In this document: positions 19,853-30,951 of the stretch, piece by piece
Numbering within the stretch: the stretch's first letter is position 1
Layout: every line of letters starts with the position of its first letter
Origin: Irineochytrium annulatum
Lineage: Eukaryota > Chytridiomycota > Chytridiomycetes > Chytridiales > Chytridiaceae
NCBI GenBank assembly: GCA_027600665.1
Contig: JADGJL010000192.1
Span: forward strand, 1 to 33,387
Direction of reading: 5' to 3'
DNA: 33,387 nt
Position numbers and translations under genes: made by a program
Notes under the pieces: generated by a model
Seen by the model: the letters and a program-made list of their open reading frames with translations, nothing else
What the model was told of the DNA's origin: nothing
Database searches by the model: none

Positions 19853-21466
19853 ATGACCACCTTTCCCCGCGAGATCTGGCCGTCCATCATTCGCCTGGCC
19901 GCGCCGACGCTCGGCGAGCTCGCTCGGCTCTCAACACTCTCCCGGGCGACGCGGGACCTTTGCTGGTCGACCCACGACCGCTATCTCTTCCTCAAAGTCA
20001 TCCTCGCCGACAGCAACCTTGCCATCGATCGCCTCGCTGCCGATCCAGCTGTCCTCCGCAATCCACGGCTGTTCCCCAATCTCCCCGAGCTCCTGTCTCT
20101 GTTCTTCACCGACGGCGGGCCCCGCCCAGGCTGGTGCGGCTACGATGGCCACGATGACTCCGAATGCCTCCTAATCAAGATCTGCGACAACGAGGACGAG
20201 CAATGGGTGCAGGCGTGCCTCGAACGTTGGCCCTTTGAGCCTAAAGGCGGAACGCGGAACGCCGCTGTGCGTCGTTCGGGCGCGGCGATGGCGCAGTTAG
20301 TCGGACCGCCACTTTTCCAGCAAACGCATCTCTTCACGGCCTCTTTGTGCCTCTTAAGTTGGGGCAGGCTGTGCCTCTTGGAAAAGGTGATCGGCGACCG
20401 AGGTACCCCACGGTGGACAGCATTGATGGACACCAATGGGATGGACTCGATAGTGAGAGTGGCGCGAGACCCTTTACCCATCCTCACGGACCTATTTGAC
20501 GCATCACTTCATCCCGAACGGTGGTGTTGGCAGGCGATCGCCGTAGCGGTACGGAGGGGCCTGCCGGATGTCGTGAGGTTTCTGGGATCCCACGCGTCGC
20601 CGTACCAATCCGAGCTTGACGGTGTTTTTCCGATGGCTCTTGCACAACAAGGGCCGAGACCTCCTCATCCTCCGGCCGGCCACGATGATAACCTTTACGT
20701 CAACGTGGAGACCGTGACCGCGCTCGCAGAGATCGGCGTGCGAATACCCCCAGATCAATTCCTCGACTTCATGGACAACGTGTGCAAGGAAAAGGGATAT
20801 CCGGAGCGCATCGAGGACGAGCCGGTCATGGCCGCACTCCTTGAAATCAAAGAAGAGGGCGTTGCTCCGCCCGCCAATTGGTATGCGACATGGAAATTCA
20901 TCGATCGGCCCCATCTCCTCCAGCAGCTCATGGATCATGGCATTCTTTCACCTGACGGCGTCGACCAATGTCTTCGCAGCTGCGCGAACGCCGGCCGCGA
21001 GCTGGGCTCGGATGGGATGGTAGACCTCGCGCATAGGGCATTAAGTCTCGGGGCGTCTCGAGCAAAGGCGCTGCTGTCTGCCGCGCTGGAGGGCAACTCC
21101 TCGCTCATGAAGCTGATGCTAGCGACGAAGGGACACGGGGAGAATGTGAAGGACCCGGAGGTCGTGATGAGCATGCTCCAGTCACAGCGGTTCACGGCAG
21201 AGATGTGCGATATAATCCTCGGCCCAGACCGGGCGGCGGTTCTTGCGGACCCAAGCTTGGCGGTGTTTAACATGGTCATTAATAAGGCAACGCAGACTGC
21301 TAACTATGTGCTGTTCCAAATGGTGAACGAAGGGAGCGTCCTTGGGGAAGTGAAGGCGTTGCTTGACTTCGGGTTCCGGGCGAAGGCGGCGGAGGTTGCC
21401 CTGGCAAAGAGTTTGGGGTTGCAGGAAACAGCAGCGTTGATGGAGGGTTTTGGAACTGCAGTTTAA
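19853..21466 (+). CDS. F-box-like protein with ankyrin-like repeats
   Basis: Intronless, 537 residues from ATG 19853. The N terminus (FPREIWPSIIRLA, GELARLSTLSRATRDL, residues 4-37) has the spacing of an F-box, the segment by which such proteins dock to Skp1 in SCF ubiquitin ligases. The rest is helical with ankyrin-like pairs: AIAVAVRRGLPDVVRFLGSH (about 229-248), then LLSAALEGNSSLMKLMLATKG, and a C-terminal EVKALLDFGFRAKAAEVA. The target is unknown. A decayed tandem copy precedes it and a distantly related F-box gene lies at 28262-29944, pointing to an expanding family. Confidence 0.75.
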   Translation: MTTFPREIWPSIIRLAAPTLGELARLSTLSRATRDLCWSTHDRYLFLKVILADSNLAIDRLAADPAVLRNPRLFPNLPELLSLFFTDGGPRPGWCGYDGHDDSECLLIKICDNEDEQWVQACLERWPFEPKGGTRNAAVRRSGAAMAQLVGPPLFQQTHLFTASLCLLSWGRLCLLEKVIGDRGTPRWTALMDTNGMDSIVRVARDPLPILTDLFDASLHPERWCWQAIAVAVRRGLPDVVRFLGSHASPYQSELDGVFPMALAQQGPRPPHPPAGHDDNLYVNVETVTALAEIGVRIPPDQFLDFMDNVCKEKGYPERIEDEPVMAALLEIKEEGVAPPANWYATWKFIDRPHLLQQLMDHGILSPDGVDQCLRSCANAGRELGSDGMVDLAHRALSLGASRAKALLSAALEGNSSLMKLMLATKGHGENVKDPEVVMSMLQSQRFTAEMCDIILGPDRAAVLADPSLAVFNMVINKATQTANYVLFQMVNEGSVLGEVKALLDFGFRAKAAEVALAKSLGLQETAALMEGFGTAV

Positions 21467-21806
21467 TTTGGGATTAAGGAGGAGGTTTCCGTTTACGCGG
21501 GTTATTCTTCTCAATATAACCAAGGGTAATAAAGAGTCAATTCAATACTTAACTTCACAGCGACATGTGCTTTCGCTACTTTATCGGAAGGGTTACGGCT
21601 CAATGATAAATTCTACGAACGAAAAAAAATCGCCGACTGCGAATGATGTGCTCAAGTGACGTCGATGATTAAGTGAGGTTGAGCCCAGCCTATGGGCATC
21701 CCATAAGGATTTAAAGTCCTTTATTGTGTAATGTATCATTAACCATAGCGGACGCGAACAACCGCCAACAAACAACACTACTTCCTCCAGCATGCAACCA
21801 TCGCAA
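21467..21806. other. Convergent intergenic region
   Basis: Spacer between the ends of the F-box gene and the Nup58 gene. It contains AATAAAGAGTCAATTCAAT near 21527 and other AT-rich sequence suitable for 3' end formation on either strand. I see no gene or structured RNA. Confidence 0.6.
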
Positions 21807-23344
21807 TCACTTCTTGCCAAACAAATTCCCACCAAAGCCCGTGGTCGCCGGTGCGGCCGCACCAAAGCCCGTGGTCGCAGGTGCCGCCGCCCCGAAGCCG
21901 GTTGAGGCTCCAAACCCCCCCGTCGTAGCCCCAGCACCAAATCCCGTCGTAGTCCCGCCCGTCCCAAAACCCGTGGTCGTCGTTCCACTCGTCCCGAAAC
22001 CCGTGGTCGCCGTCCCACTCGTCCCGAACCCTCCAAACTTGCCCGTCGCCCCGGCAGCCGGTGCGGCCCCCTGTGCCTGCTGCTGCGCAGGCGTCGGCAT
22101 CAAATCCGTCGCCACGACGCCTAGCGGCGTCATGCCCGTGTCAACGCTGGAATCCTTGAAAGGGTTCCGCCCCTCCCCGAAGTATTTGGAGCGGTAGAGG
22201 AGAAAGCGCTCGCGCTCGTTCGTAATGGCGTCGTGCACGGTCGCAATCTTGCCCGCGATGGACATGAAGGACTCGTACTGGTTGCGGAGGATGTCGGCGA
22301 TAGCTGTTCGTTGAGGAAATAGAACTGTTAATAACGACTTTAAGTTGATAAGAAAAGGGAAGGACCTTGAGGCGAGAGGGAGCGTTGAGAAAGGAGCTGA
22401 AAATGCCGTTCGAGATCCTGTTATAAAGTTAAATGTTGTCTCATCGAGCAGCCTTACATCAATAGATTGGCGATATAGCTGCAATCTGTTCTCCAGGTGA
22501 TCCGTCACGGCGGCGAAATAGCTATGGCGACGATGTGATTAACAATGACAGACGATCTATGGAAAACATACTTCAACGACGAGTCCGCTGTCCGGCTCGA
22601 CGAGTGCAGCGATTGGGTGTTGTTCTTGTAACGGTCGATGAACCTCGTGGCCGAGTCCGCGTTCTTCATCTCCGTCGCCATGAGCCCGCGCAGGTTTTGG
22701 ATCAGGTTGTTGTCCCGGTCGAGCAGATTCTTGAGGCCGAAGCACTTCTGTAAACAAGAAAGAGAGTCCCTTGTCAACAACGGGGAAGCAGGAAGCAAGA
22801 AAAGAAGGCACGCCGACCAGAGTCACGCTATCGCAAAGCGTGTGGATATCTCGGATCTCGTCGACGGATCGATTCGCCTGGATTTCCTCGACCAGATCCC
22901 GCTGCTTCTGCATGTGAGCCCTATTTCCAGCAACGCAATCAGCATGTGGCCGGGATTTGGGGAACGAGTGCTCGTAGAGACAAGACTGAGGAACACTCAC
23001 TCCAACGAGTCCAAGTACTGACGCTGTTGATCCGTCAGCTCGCCATACCGCGTGGTTTTCGTGATCGCCGCCGGAGGCTGCTGTTGCTGTTGCTGGGTAG
23101 ACGCGGCCGGCTGCCCGAAGAGACCTCCGCCGGCCGGCGCCGCGGGTGCTGGTTGGCCGAACGACCCTGCAGGGGTTGGCGCCGCGGTGGACTGCCCAAA
23201 CAAGCTCCCGCCGGCGGCCGGTGTCGCGGCCGTGGGCTGCAAACCGAACGAAGGGGCCGCCGGCGCTGGCGCGGCGGCGGGCGTCCCGCCAAACAAGGAC
23301 GGCGCCGCTGGCTGCGTCGTTGCTGGCAGGTTGAGCGAGAACAT
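21807..23344 (-). CDS. NUP58: FG-repeat nucleoporin Nup58 (Nup58/Nup45; yeast Nup49-like)
   Basis: Six exons on the minus strand: 23001-23344, 22818-22920, 22572-22747, 22458-22521, 22366-22417 and 21807-22303, giving 411 residues. Nup58 forms a coiled-coil trimer with Nup54 and Nup62 in the central channel of the nuclear pore. The protein begins and ends with Gly/Phe repeats: SLFG, SFG and GLFG types in the first 90 residues, GFGTSG and GFGAAAPATT types in the last 90. Between them is the coiled-coil core. YFAAVTDHLENRLQLYRQSI followed by DDLERHF aligns with the human segment around YFRILVQQFEVQLQQYRQQI. The core helix ending NERERFLLYRSKYFGE matches the human end. Introns are 40-80 bp; two use unusual GTC donors (GTCGGC, GTCCTT). 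The GTCGGC donor choice is the least certain junction. Confidence 0.88.
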
Positions 23345-23506
23345 TGACTTTTCTGATGGATTGGACAACCATGTCTGTCTCGATGGTTGCATAGAAGGAT
23401 GATGGAGAACAGAGAAGCAGCAGTGATTATATAAACTTGAGCAAAGAATAAACATAAGTACAAAGTTTAAACATGCACAGCCCATCAGCACAACCTCCCG
23501 TCATTC

Positions 23507-25589
23507 TCAGAAGTATTTCTTGGTCCTCGTGAAGTTCCCCCCGAAATCAACATTATACTCCTCGTCCTCGAGCACGTGTTGCTCCAGATGGTTGACGCGA
23601 ATCCACTCGACCAGCGCCTTCCCCTCAACGGAGGAGCGGTCAACCTTCCGTACGAAGAAGTACTTGGGCTCCTGCTGCGTGAAGAACTGTGTACCGATGC
23701 GGTGGCGGTAGTCCATGTTCAACCAACGCGGGTGGTCCCACTCCTTGAACTCTTGGAACCGCTTCATATCGTTCACGACGGTGTGGGAGAACTCAGCGCT
23801 GTTGATGGCGACTGTCGATAGACGAACCGAGCATAAGTTAGGTTTAACATTACCTTTGAAGTCAAACAACACACCTTCGCAGAAGTAGCTCTGATCAGGA
23901 AGCCACGCATTCTCGAAAAACGCAAGCGCCTGCGCGGCAACGTCGTCGACCCTCAGGTGCTCAACAAACCGCCTCGTTAGCATCATCCACTGGTCGCCGT
24001 GGCAGACCTTCCAGTTCGTGAAAAACGGGAAAACGAGTCCCATTCCGTGATGGCTCCACTGCCCGAACTTGGGATCGATACCCTCCATCGACCTCCGCGG
24101 CAAATGCGGGCGAGTGAACCGCTCCGTGGCCGCGTCTGTAAAGGGAGTTGAATTCGTGATCGTCATGGAGCCAGAAGAAAGAGCTTACTGTTCTCGATCC
24201 GGTACGAAATAAAGTTCCTGCCGGCGTTTTCTTTCCTGCTCAGAAATCGATAGATCTCCCTACTCTGCCTCAGCGGCACGTCGGCGACCGACAGGTTGAT
24301 GACCACGTCCCACCCGTCACTTAGGTCCAGCAGCTCGAAGTACCCGCTCAGTTGCGCCCACAACATGGACGCGTGACCCCACATCACGCTGTACCGGTGC
24401 TGTGCTAGCGCGACGTTGCACGCGCCGGCCTCATCCCCAGAGCCAGCGCTCTCTGTAATCGTCGCATTCCCTTCGCCCGCAAGCCGCTGATCGCCGCAGT
24501 ATGTCGCAATCCAACGCCCGACGGCATTCCACAGCTCGCCCGACCGCGCGTCCACGTGCACGAGGAAGAAGGCCGCGCCGTCGTCCAGGCTTTCGATGAG
24601 CGGGATCAGCTCCTCCTCCAACACCTTCGCCTCCCCGTGGATCGTGATCAAGAACGCCAACTTGTGCGACTCCTTCCCCATTTTCATCGGTGCGCCGTCG
24701 CCCGGCTGCAACGTCCTCGCCGTCCGCGCGGGCAACACGTCCGCGAGGTACGTCGCCCCGTCCAGCTTCTTCACCAGCCTGGCGCCACCCGAGGTCAGGT
24801 TCGCCATCATGTTGTCCCCCTCTGCCGAGAGCCTACATGAAAGCCGACGGACGGCGATCGGATCCAGGAAGTGGTGGTCTCCATCCGCGAGGTTGACGAT
24901 GCGCGTCTCGATCTCGGCCGCGACGGTGTCCACGAGAGACGTGAAGCGCTGGAGCGTCGGGTTGGACTCGAGGACCGTGCCGTTGAGAGCCGGGATTGGG
25001 GCCAGGGCTGTTAAAAGAAGTTAACGGCGTCAGAAATCGAGAAGCGGAAATAACGCTAGTCCACAGCTAACACAAATATCCACGGTGCGTTCGTACCGTC
25101 AAAGAGAGAGTTGTCCAGTATAGGGCAGCGGATGAATCCGCGGGCGCGGAAGAGGCGAGTGGTAGACTGCTCGATCAAGGCCCGCGAGTCCGCCTGGGAG
25201 AGGATCGAGGCCGGGCCTGTAACCGAGCTCGAGGAGGCGGTCTGCGATAATGAGGCGGCCGGAAGGACGGCGTCCAGAGGGAAGGGAGACCACGTCGCGG
25301 CCCCGCCCTGCGAGGGGTCGGCTGTGGAAGGACCCTCGGGGTCGACGACGTGGAAAGAGAGGAGGGAGAGAACTGAGACTGACAGGAGCATGAGCAGGAC
25401 GACAACGACGTCCTTAAAGCCGGAGGGCGCATTGGGGAGCTCGGGAGACATCGGTGAAACCGGCGATGACGGGGAGGACGGCGACGAAAGCAGCGGCTTC
25501 CCGGAGGGGGAGGAAGGCCGCTTGCTGGCGTGGCTCGCGGCCGGGTGCCGCTTAACGTCGGCGGACGGGGGGGTCGCTAGGGTGTCCAT
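23507..25589 (-). CDS. GT14 (core-2/I-branching type) glycosyltransferase, type II membrane protein
   Basis: Four exons on the minus strand: 25097-25589, 24189-25007, 23875-24135 and 23507-23811, giving 625 residues. The cytosolic N terminus is Ser/Pro-rich. One membrane anchor spans about residues 61-80 (VVVVLLMLLSVSVLSLLSF), placing the enzyme domain in the Golgi lumen. The GT14 signatures are in order: LAFLITIHGEAKVLEEE with FFLVHVDARS, then VMWGHASMLWAQL, GWDVVINLSVADVPLR (family form INLSG.D.PL), KVCHGDQWMMLTRRFVEHL and LPDQSYFCEV. Members transfer GlcNAc, GlcA or xylose; the donor cannot be told from sequence. The third intron is 63 bp and in frame, so an unspliced reading would add 21 residues. 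It is removed because it has a branch-like CCTAAC and because splicing restores the family motif. The gene runs head to tail with Nup58, 162 bp apart. Confidence 0.9.
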
Positions 25590-26914
25590 GAATAGAAGAG
25601 CAAGGCAGCTGAATTCTCCACAGTTGTTTTCTGGTTGTGTGAATTGTAACTCCCATCCTCTTCCTGCTGGGCTTCGCCAAGACCCATACTAGCAAGGTAC
25701 TCTTTTAATGTCTGCTCGTTGCTCCCTTTGCCCTGAATCAACTCGCCAGGCAAGAAATATTAATGCCTGCCACTGATGCGTGATCAACCGCGTATAGTTG
25801 GCCTGGAGGCGGTAGCAGTGGACGCTACGGACGTGGAAGAGGCCGTGGCGGCCGAGGCGAATGGGAGTGGGTCGGAAGCGTATGACGCGACAACGACGAC
25901 GACCTCTGAGACATCCACACATCTCCCGCTCGATTCGCTCGCTCACCTGGCGCTCGCGCTCCTTCAAGCGTGCGCTGTTTATCAAGGACGGCGAGCCGAG
26001 AACGCGCCTGGTCCCAATCGAGGTGATCCGGGACGCGTGCTTCGATGACCTTTCGAGTGTCACACCTACTCCAGCTCCTGATCGCTCCTGATCGACGACG
26101 GCTCGCTGCGTTTCGACGAGGACGAGGCGCCGAACACGCTGCACCGCGTCTTGGATTATCACAACGATAAAGTAGCTTACGTATATTTGGAGGATGATCG
26201 AGGAAGGGAGGGAGGGACGCATGTGGTATCAGTCTTAGGGCGAGTTGGGAGTTGCGGCCGGTCGGATATCGCACTTGAGATCGTTTACATAAAGAGTCGA
26301 TCGTCAACCCGTGTACGCTACGGGGCGGGATTTGGAGGCGCGGGGATACTCCATGATGGAAAAAATCCCGCCCGTGGTCCTGAAGTCTCTCAGCATCATC
26401 CGCCCCTCTGCGACGAGCTTTTGGCGCTCTACGACGCCAGCTCCCCGAAATGTGTAAATGAGACTTTGCGGGTTCCTTGCTGATTGTCAAGATCATTCAT
26501 TGAAGTTGTTGGTTGGCTGTGGCGCAGAATTAGATTTTCTTACACAGATCAACTCGTGAGGTGTGGACCGCGGCCTGACCTCACCTGGACCTAACGGATG
26601 GCGTCGGCGCGATGGGATGGAGCTGGGGATGCGGGAAGAATCTTGGAGGGTTGACGGCCGGAGGGATGGATGGATGGAAGGATTTGGTAGGCGGTCGGCC
26701 GTCGGCTCGCCAATGGCCAGCGAGGCATGCTTGGGAATGTTGGGTGGCGGGTCGTCAGTCGTCAGGGGACGATTGTGGAAGATGAGGGACGCGAGGAGTC
26801 ATGATCCGGAAGCATTTGGGAGGCGGAGCGCGCTGGGAGGAAGGCCAACGATAGACCATCTTGATGGACCAACGGGCTGACCTCTTCTTTTCGACCACGC
26901 AGTACTCGCCCAGC
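25590..26914. other. Gene-poor stretch between GT14 and eS7 genes
   Basis: Carries the divergent promoters of the GT14 gene and eS7. Several overlapping frames on both strands look partly protein-like: plus-strand SRSFKRALFIKDGEPRTRL and LRFDEDEAPNTLHRVLDYHN, in different frames, and minus-strand EGRMMLRDFRTTGGIFSI. None forms a continuous gene. A 10-bp direct duplication (GCTCCTGATC, 26074-26083 and 26084-26093) lies between the two plus-strand pieces. A degenerate gene is possible but unproven. The last 50 bases before eS7 are pyrimidine-rich and end CCACGCAG, possibly a 5' UTR or the end of a 5' UTR intron. Confidence 0.4.
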
Positions 26915-27799
26915 ATGAGCTACCTCACCAAGATCGTCAAGCCCGCGGGCCAGGAGCCGGATGAGCTCGAGAAGCAGGTCGCCCAGAACCTCTACGACCT
27001 CGAGCACAACGTTACGGAGATGAAGGCCGACCTCCGCGGCCTCCAGATCTGCAAGGCGCAGGAGGTGACTTTTATATTTCTTTTTGTTTCTTGCTTTTGG
27101 TGGTTCTAACTGGCCAAAAAGATCGAGGCTGGCCACGGCAAGAAGGCGATCCTCATCCACGTCCCCGTGCCCACGCTCAAGCAGTTCCACAAGGTGCAGA
27201 CCCGTCTCGTCCGGGAGCTCGAGAAGAAGTTCTCGGACCGCCACGTCCTCCTGATCGCGCGCCGCAACATTGCCCGCAAGCCCGCCCGCAAGGCCCGTGT
27301 CACCCAGATGAGGCCGCGGTCCCGCACGCTCACGAGCGTCCACGACAAGATGCTGGAGGACCTCGTCTTCCCGACCGAGATCGTGGGGAAGAGGACTAAG
27401 GTCCGGATTGATGGGTCCAAGCTTATCAAGGTGTAAGTAATATTTCGTTGTTATGGGATGGGGGGGGTGCGAGCGGGCGGATGGGATGGTGAATGGAGAA
27501 GATTTCCGTTGTTTGCGGGACTGGTAGACTGGTGGGACGCGTTTTATACCCGTCAAGTTCGTCGATTGCCTTTCAGGGGTTGGTGGACGGATGGGCGTAG
27601 TTTTGGGTGCACGGGCGTCTTCGTATTAGAGAACCCAGGTCATTTACTTTCCGTTTCCCTTCCCTCCAAAATCAGGTTCCTCGACCCGAAGGACCGCACC
27701 TCCCTCGAGTACAAGCTCGACACCTTCGCCGCCGCGTACAGGAACCAGACCGGCAAGGAGGTCGTTTTCGAGTTCCCCGTGGCCGCTGGCGAGCAGTAA
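26915..27799 (+). CDS. RPS7: 40S ribosomal protein eS7
   Basis: Three exons, 26915-27064, 27122-27432 and 27676-27799, give 194 residues, the same length as human RPS7. eS7 is a component of the small ribosomal subunit in the cytoplasm. Family sequence is recognisable throughout: [14 protein letters not shown] at the start, then [59 protein letters not shown] and [20 protein letters not shown]. The end is [10 protein letters not shown]. The start at ATG 26915 gives the normal N-terminal length. Intron 1 is 57 bp with a TTCTAAC branch. Intron 2 is 243 bp, by far the longest in the window, and contains a G-run near 27461. Confidence 0.96.
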
Positions 27800-28261
27800 A
27801 AGTTTGCTGGACGGTTTTAGGCGTGGAGGGATAGATAATGAGTACGGGTACTCGGTTTGGAGGACCGGGATGATTGGTGGTGAAGAGGGCGAGGGTGTGG
27901 GATTTGTCGTTGGCTTATTTTCGGCAAGCGCAGATTTGCCAGAATACATACGTCTGCTTTACTTACTCGCTCTCCATGTTTGGGTTGGTCGACGGTCTTG
28001 CGATACTGGGATAACAGGCGCACGGCGGATGGCTGATTAGAGGAAAAGAGGAGACTTCCTTTAGTCATCTGACTCTTGCACCCTGGGAATAACGCTGAAA
28101 AGGTGATGCTTATCGTTTTGCAACGAACGGATTCGTTTTTACTATGTCTTTCAACCCAAAATTCGGCGCCAATCCAGCGCGAAAGGATTCTCTATTAACA
28201 CATCAGACAGCGTATTCCTACAACGGAGAGACTATGGAGTCCACAAGTGCTTTTTGCCAGC
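27800..28261. other. Convergent intergenic region
   Basis: Spacer between the eS7 stop and the stop of the minus-strand F-box/LRR gene. It is moderately AT-rich with no protein-like frame, and probably holds only the two 3' UTRs. Confidence 0.6.
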
Positions 28262-29944
28262 TCAACTCGTAGACAAACAGTTACGTCGCGTCATGCCCTC
28301 AAGGAGACGCCTCTCTTTAACTCGCCAGCTGAGGCGCTTATCCAGGTTGAATTCCTTGTAGCAGAGCCGAGGGGCGCAAGATTTCTCCCCTAGCAAGTTC
28401 ATGAAGACTTTGTGATATGAATGCCCCGAGGTATCTACAATTTCTCCTGTAATGCTGATGTACTCCAGCAGGGGCAAGCCATGAGCTTCCACCAAGGCGC
28501 GGTCAACCTTCAGCGGCAGTTGATGCAAAACCAGCTTCCTCAGTTTGCGCGGCAGGCTGATGTATGACTCGCCTCTGCTGTTGTACACGCTGAGATGCAG
28601 GATGTTTAAAGCAGGTAAAGCCGAGACCAGTGCACCGACGTCAATCGCCTTTGAGGAATACGAGGTCGATGAATTGCCTGCCCGTATACTGAGACTTGTG
28701 AGTCCCGGCAAGAATAGGGCATGGTCTTGAAGACCCAGAACGCCAACAGATAGCTCCCGAAATTCCAGCTCGAGCTTTCGAAGGCATGCCTTGTTTTGCA
28801 GGAAGTTTGGTTGTGCCGCGTTCTCAATGACCAGGAACATGCTGAGCTCCCTTAGCGCTGCCGCCTCCTTAATGACCTGGAATATCTCCTCCGCCGAAGT
28901 CGGATAACAGTAAAACCGGTCCAGGTGTAATATCTGAAGGGACTCCGACACGGCCGCAAAATCTTTGGCGATGGATCCGCAGAGGGATTGTCTGTCACGG
29001 TATAAATTCGAGTAGTTTTCGGCCATATGAACGGCAGTGACGGGAAGGCCCTCGGGAATCACAAGTTGTCTCCAAAAGGCCGTCAATTCAACTGCACGGA
29101 GTTTGCTGCCCCTCATTCGAGCGTAGTTTGCCAATGTTTTCAAGCTCGCCGTTGCGTCCTTGCTATTGAAAAAACCTCTGACCCTGATCGCCTCCAACTC
29201 ATGCCGGATTTCCGAGACGATGGCTTGGAGAGAGCCGCACAAGACCAGGCTCAGGTTCAGTTCCTTAATCCCCTTGTGGCTGGATATGCTTGCCGCCTCG
29301 TCTATTCCAAGCGCCGGCTGAATCAGTGTCAAGACCGTCGGGACCTCGTTGTCGCTCCAGCGGACGCGCAACCATTCCATCCACTTGCCGAAATCACAAC
29401 GAAAGTCCACGACGAGCTCAAAAACCTTCCCGACCCATGGTGACAGCGATGCGGTGGGAATGACATGCGGGTTGGTCGGGTGGTGATCCGTCTCGATCCG
29501 GAGTGTCCTCACGACGCTTAGATAGATCTTCCACCTCCACGCGCGCCCGCCGATGTTCCGCCCGCCTTTCGTTGACCGGCGCAGCTCCGATAGTGCCGAA
29601 AGCGTTCCTTTCGCGTCGATGCTGGTACCGGGGTCGATCCGTCTGCGGACGCCGTGCTTCGTGCTGACTTCTGCCTGGGTGGACCACAATATCGTCGCCG
29701 ACAGGTGGAAGAAGGCGGACGAGGCGCGCAGGCAGGTCAGGAGCGTAGCGCGATCCAGGTGTTCGTCTGGGTCCAGACTGTTGAGGATGAGGCGGTGGAC
29801 GTCGCCGTTGAGTCGCGCTGCCTAAACCGAAGGGGTCAGATTGAACACCACCTGCACGAATGGCCAACTCACGGTATCAACGGCGTCGTCGTCTGCCGCG
29901 CCGTTGTTCTCATTGCTGGATCGAGCGCACGGGCGTTTTGGCAT
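28262..29944 (-). CDS. F-box/leucine-rich-repeat-like protein
   Basis: Two exons on the minus strand, 29873-29944 and 28262-29821, joined in phase 0 across a 51-bp GTGAGT..TTTAG intron, give 543 residues. After a short polar leader (MPKRP) the start of exon 2 reads HRLILNSLDPDEHLDRATLL then RASSAFFHLSATILW. This resembles the F-box-like opening common in fungal gene families. The middle and C-terminal parts carry irregular LRR-type segments, for example SLQILHLDRFYC, ALRELSMFLV, CLRKLELEFREL, GLTSLSIRAG, ALNILHLSVYN and KLRKLVLHQLPL. Such proteins usually act as substrate receptors of SCF ubiquitin ligases; no target can be named. The ATG at 29944 is the only good start in frame with the splice. 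Confidence 0.8.
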
Positions 29945-30951
29945 GCTGAGGTAAAGGTGGAAGGAAGTTGCAATTCTCCACTATTTCCCCAGTTCGTCGC
30001 GTATCCGTTCAGGTATTAAACATTGCCAGCGCCAGCCCACGGCCCAGAGCGGCCTTCCACGACAATGGCGACGCCCCACAGCCCGTCCCTGCATTCCCGA
30101 ATCTGCCTCGTCACTCGTCCGTCTCAGGCAGTTGATCTGCGTCGCATCTGGCTGAATTTCCACCATCGCTCCTCGTCCGCCCGATGCCCCCGCGCAAGGC
30201 ATCCCCACGCCAGCCGTCGTCACTCAAGCTCTTCATTCTCCCCCGCAAAACGGGGTCGGCGAAAGCACCTCCCCAGATAGGTTTTCCGACCCGGACGATT
30301 CAGGGCGTCAATGCACGATGCAAACGACTGAAGCTTCAAACTATGCAGGCCAGCCAGTCCTCGGTTGGGAGGGATTGAACGCGGATCTGACGGCAGAGCG
30401 TTAGTTGGGAGTCGCTCGCCGCGTATCATGTGTTCAGGAACGAATGCTGTTAGTTTACTGTTCCTTCGCGCTTAGCTCAGTCTTGCCTTATGGCAGACCG
30501 CAATTGACCGGTGTCAGACTATTAATTCTTCGCGTCAGGAGAGCAGATAATAGCATTTTACTCTGATGAAAAAGCAAAAGCATTGGTGGGAACGCTCCCT
30601 GCAGGGTGAGGGAGTTAGGACTACAGCGTTGTCGAATTGATCGCGATTGTACGCGAGGCTACAAGATCATGGCGAGTGAAAGTAGCTTTGTATTTTTGAT
30701 GCAGAAGGTATTGAAGAATGGATAGAAGTACTAGTCGAAAGATCTGCGGACTCGGAAATTGTCTGTACACGATAGCAATGGGGGAAAAAGGTACAACGAA
30801 GAAAAGGGCAACAAGACAAATGAATACAAGTGCGTGTTGCAAGCAGGCGACCTGCCGTAAAAGAGAAAAAAGAAAAGGAAAAAAAAGGAAGAAACAAGAA
30901 TATGAAAGAAAGGTCGACTTGTGGGGAGAGCGATACATGCTACCGCCGAAC
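29945..30951. other. Intergenic region upstream of F-box/LRR gene
   Basis: Contains the F-box/LRR promoter and the 3' flank of the LAMP-like gene. On the minus strand the LAMP-like stop is followed by a long pyrimidine-rich run (about 30857-30910, purine-rich on +). A plus-strand frame at 30184-30378 (MPPRKASPRQPSSLKLF) is short, basic and unsupported. No RNA gene seen. Confidence 0.5.

Noticed and set aside
23812..23874. 63-bp in-frame segment of the GT14 gene as coding
   Set aside because: It has GT..AG ends and a CCTAAC branch-like site, and removing it restores the continuous family segment around SYFCE-V-AINSAEF.
27433..27675. snoRNA inside the long eS7 intron
   Set aside because: No RTGATGA C box or CTGA D box pair and no H/ACA pair in suitable positions.
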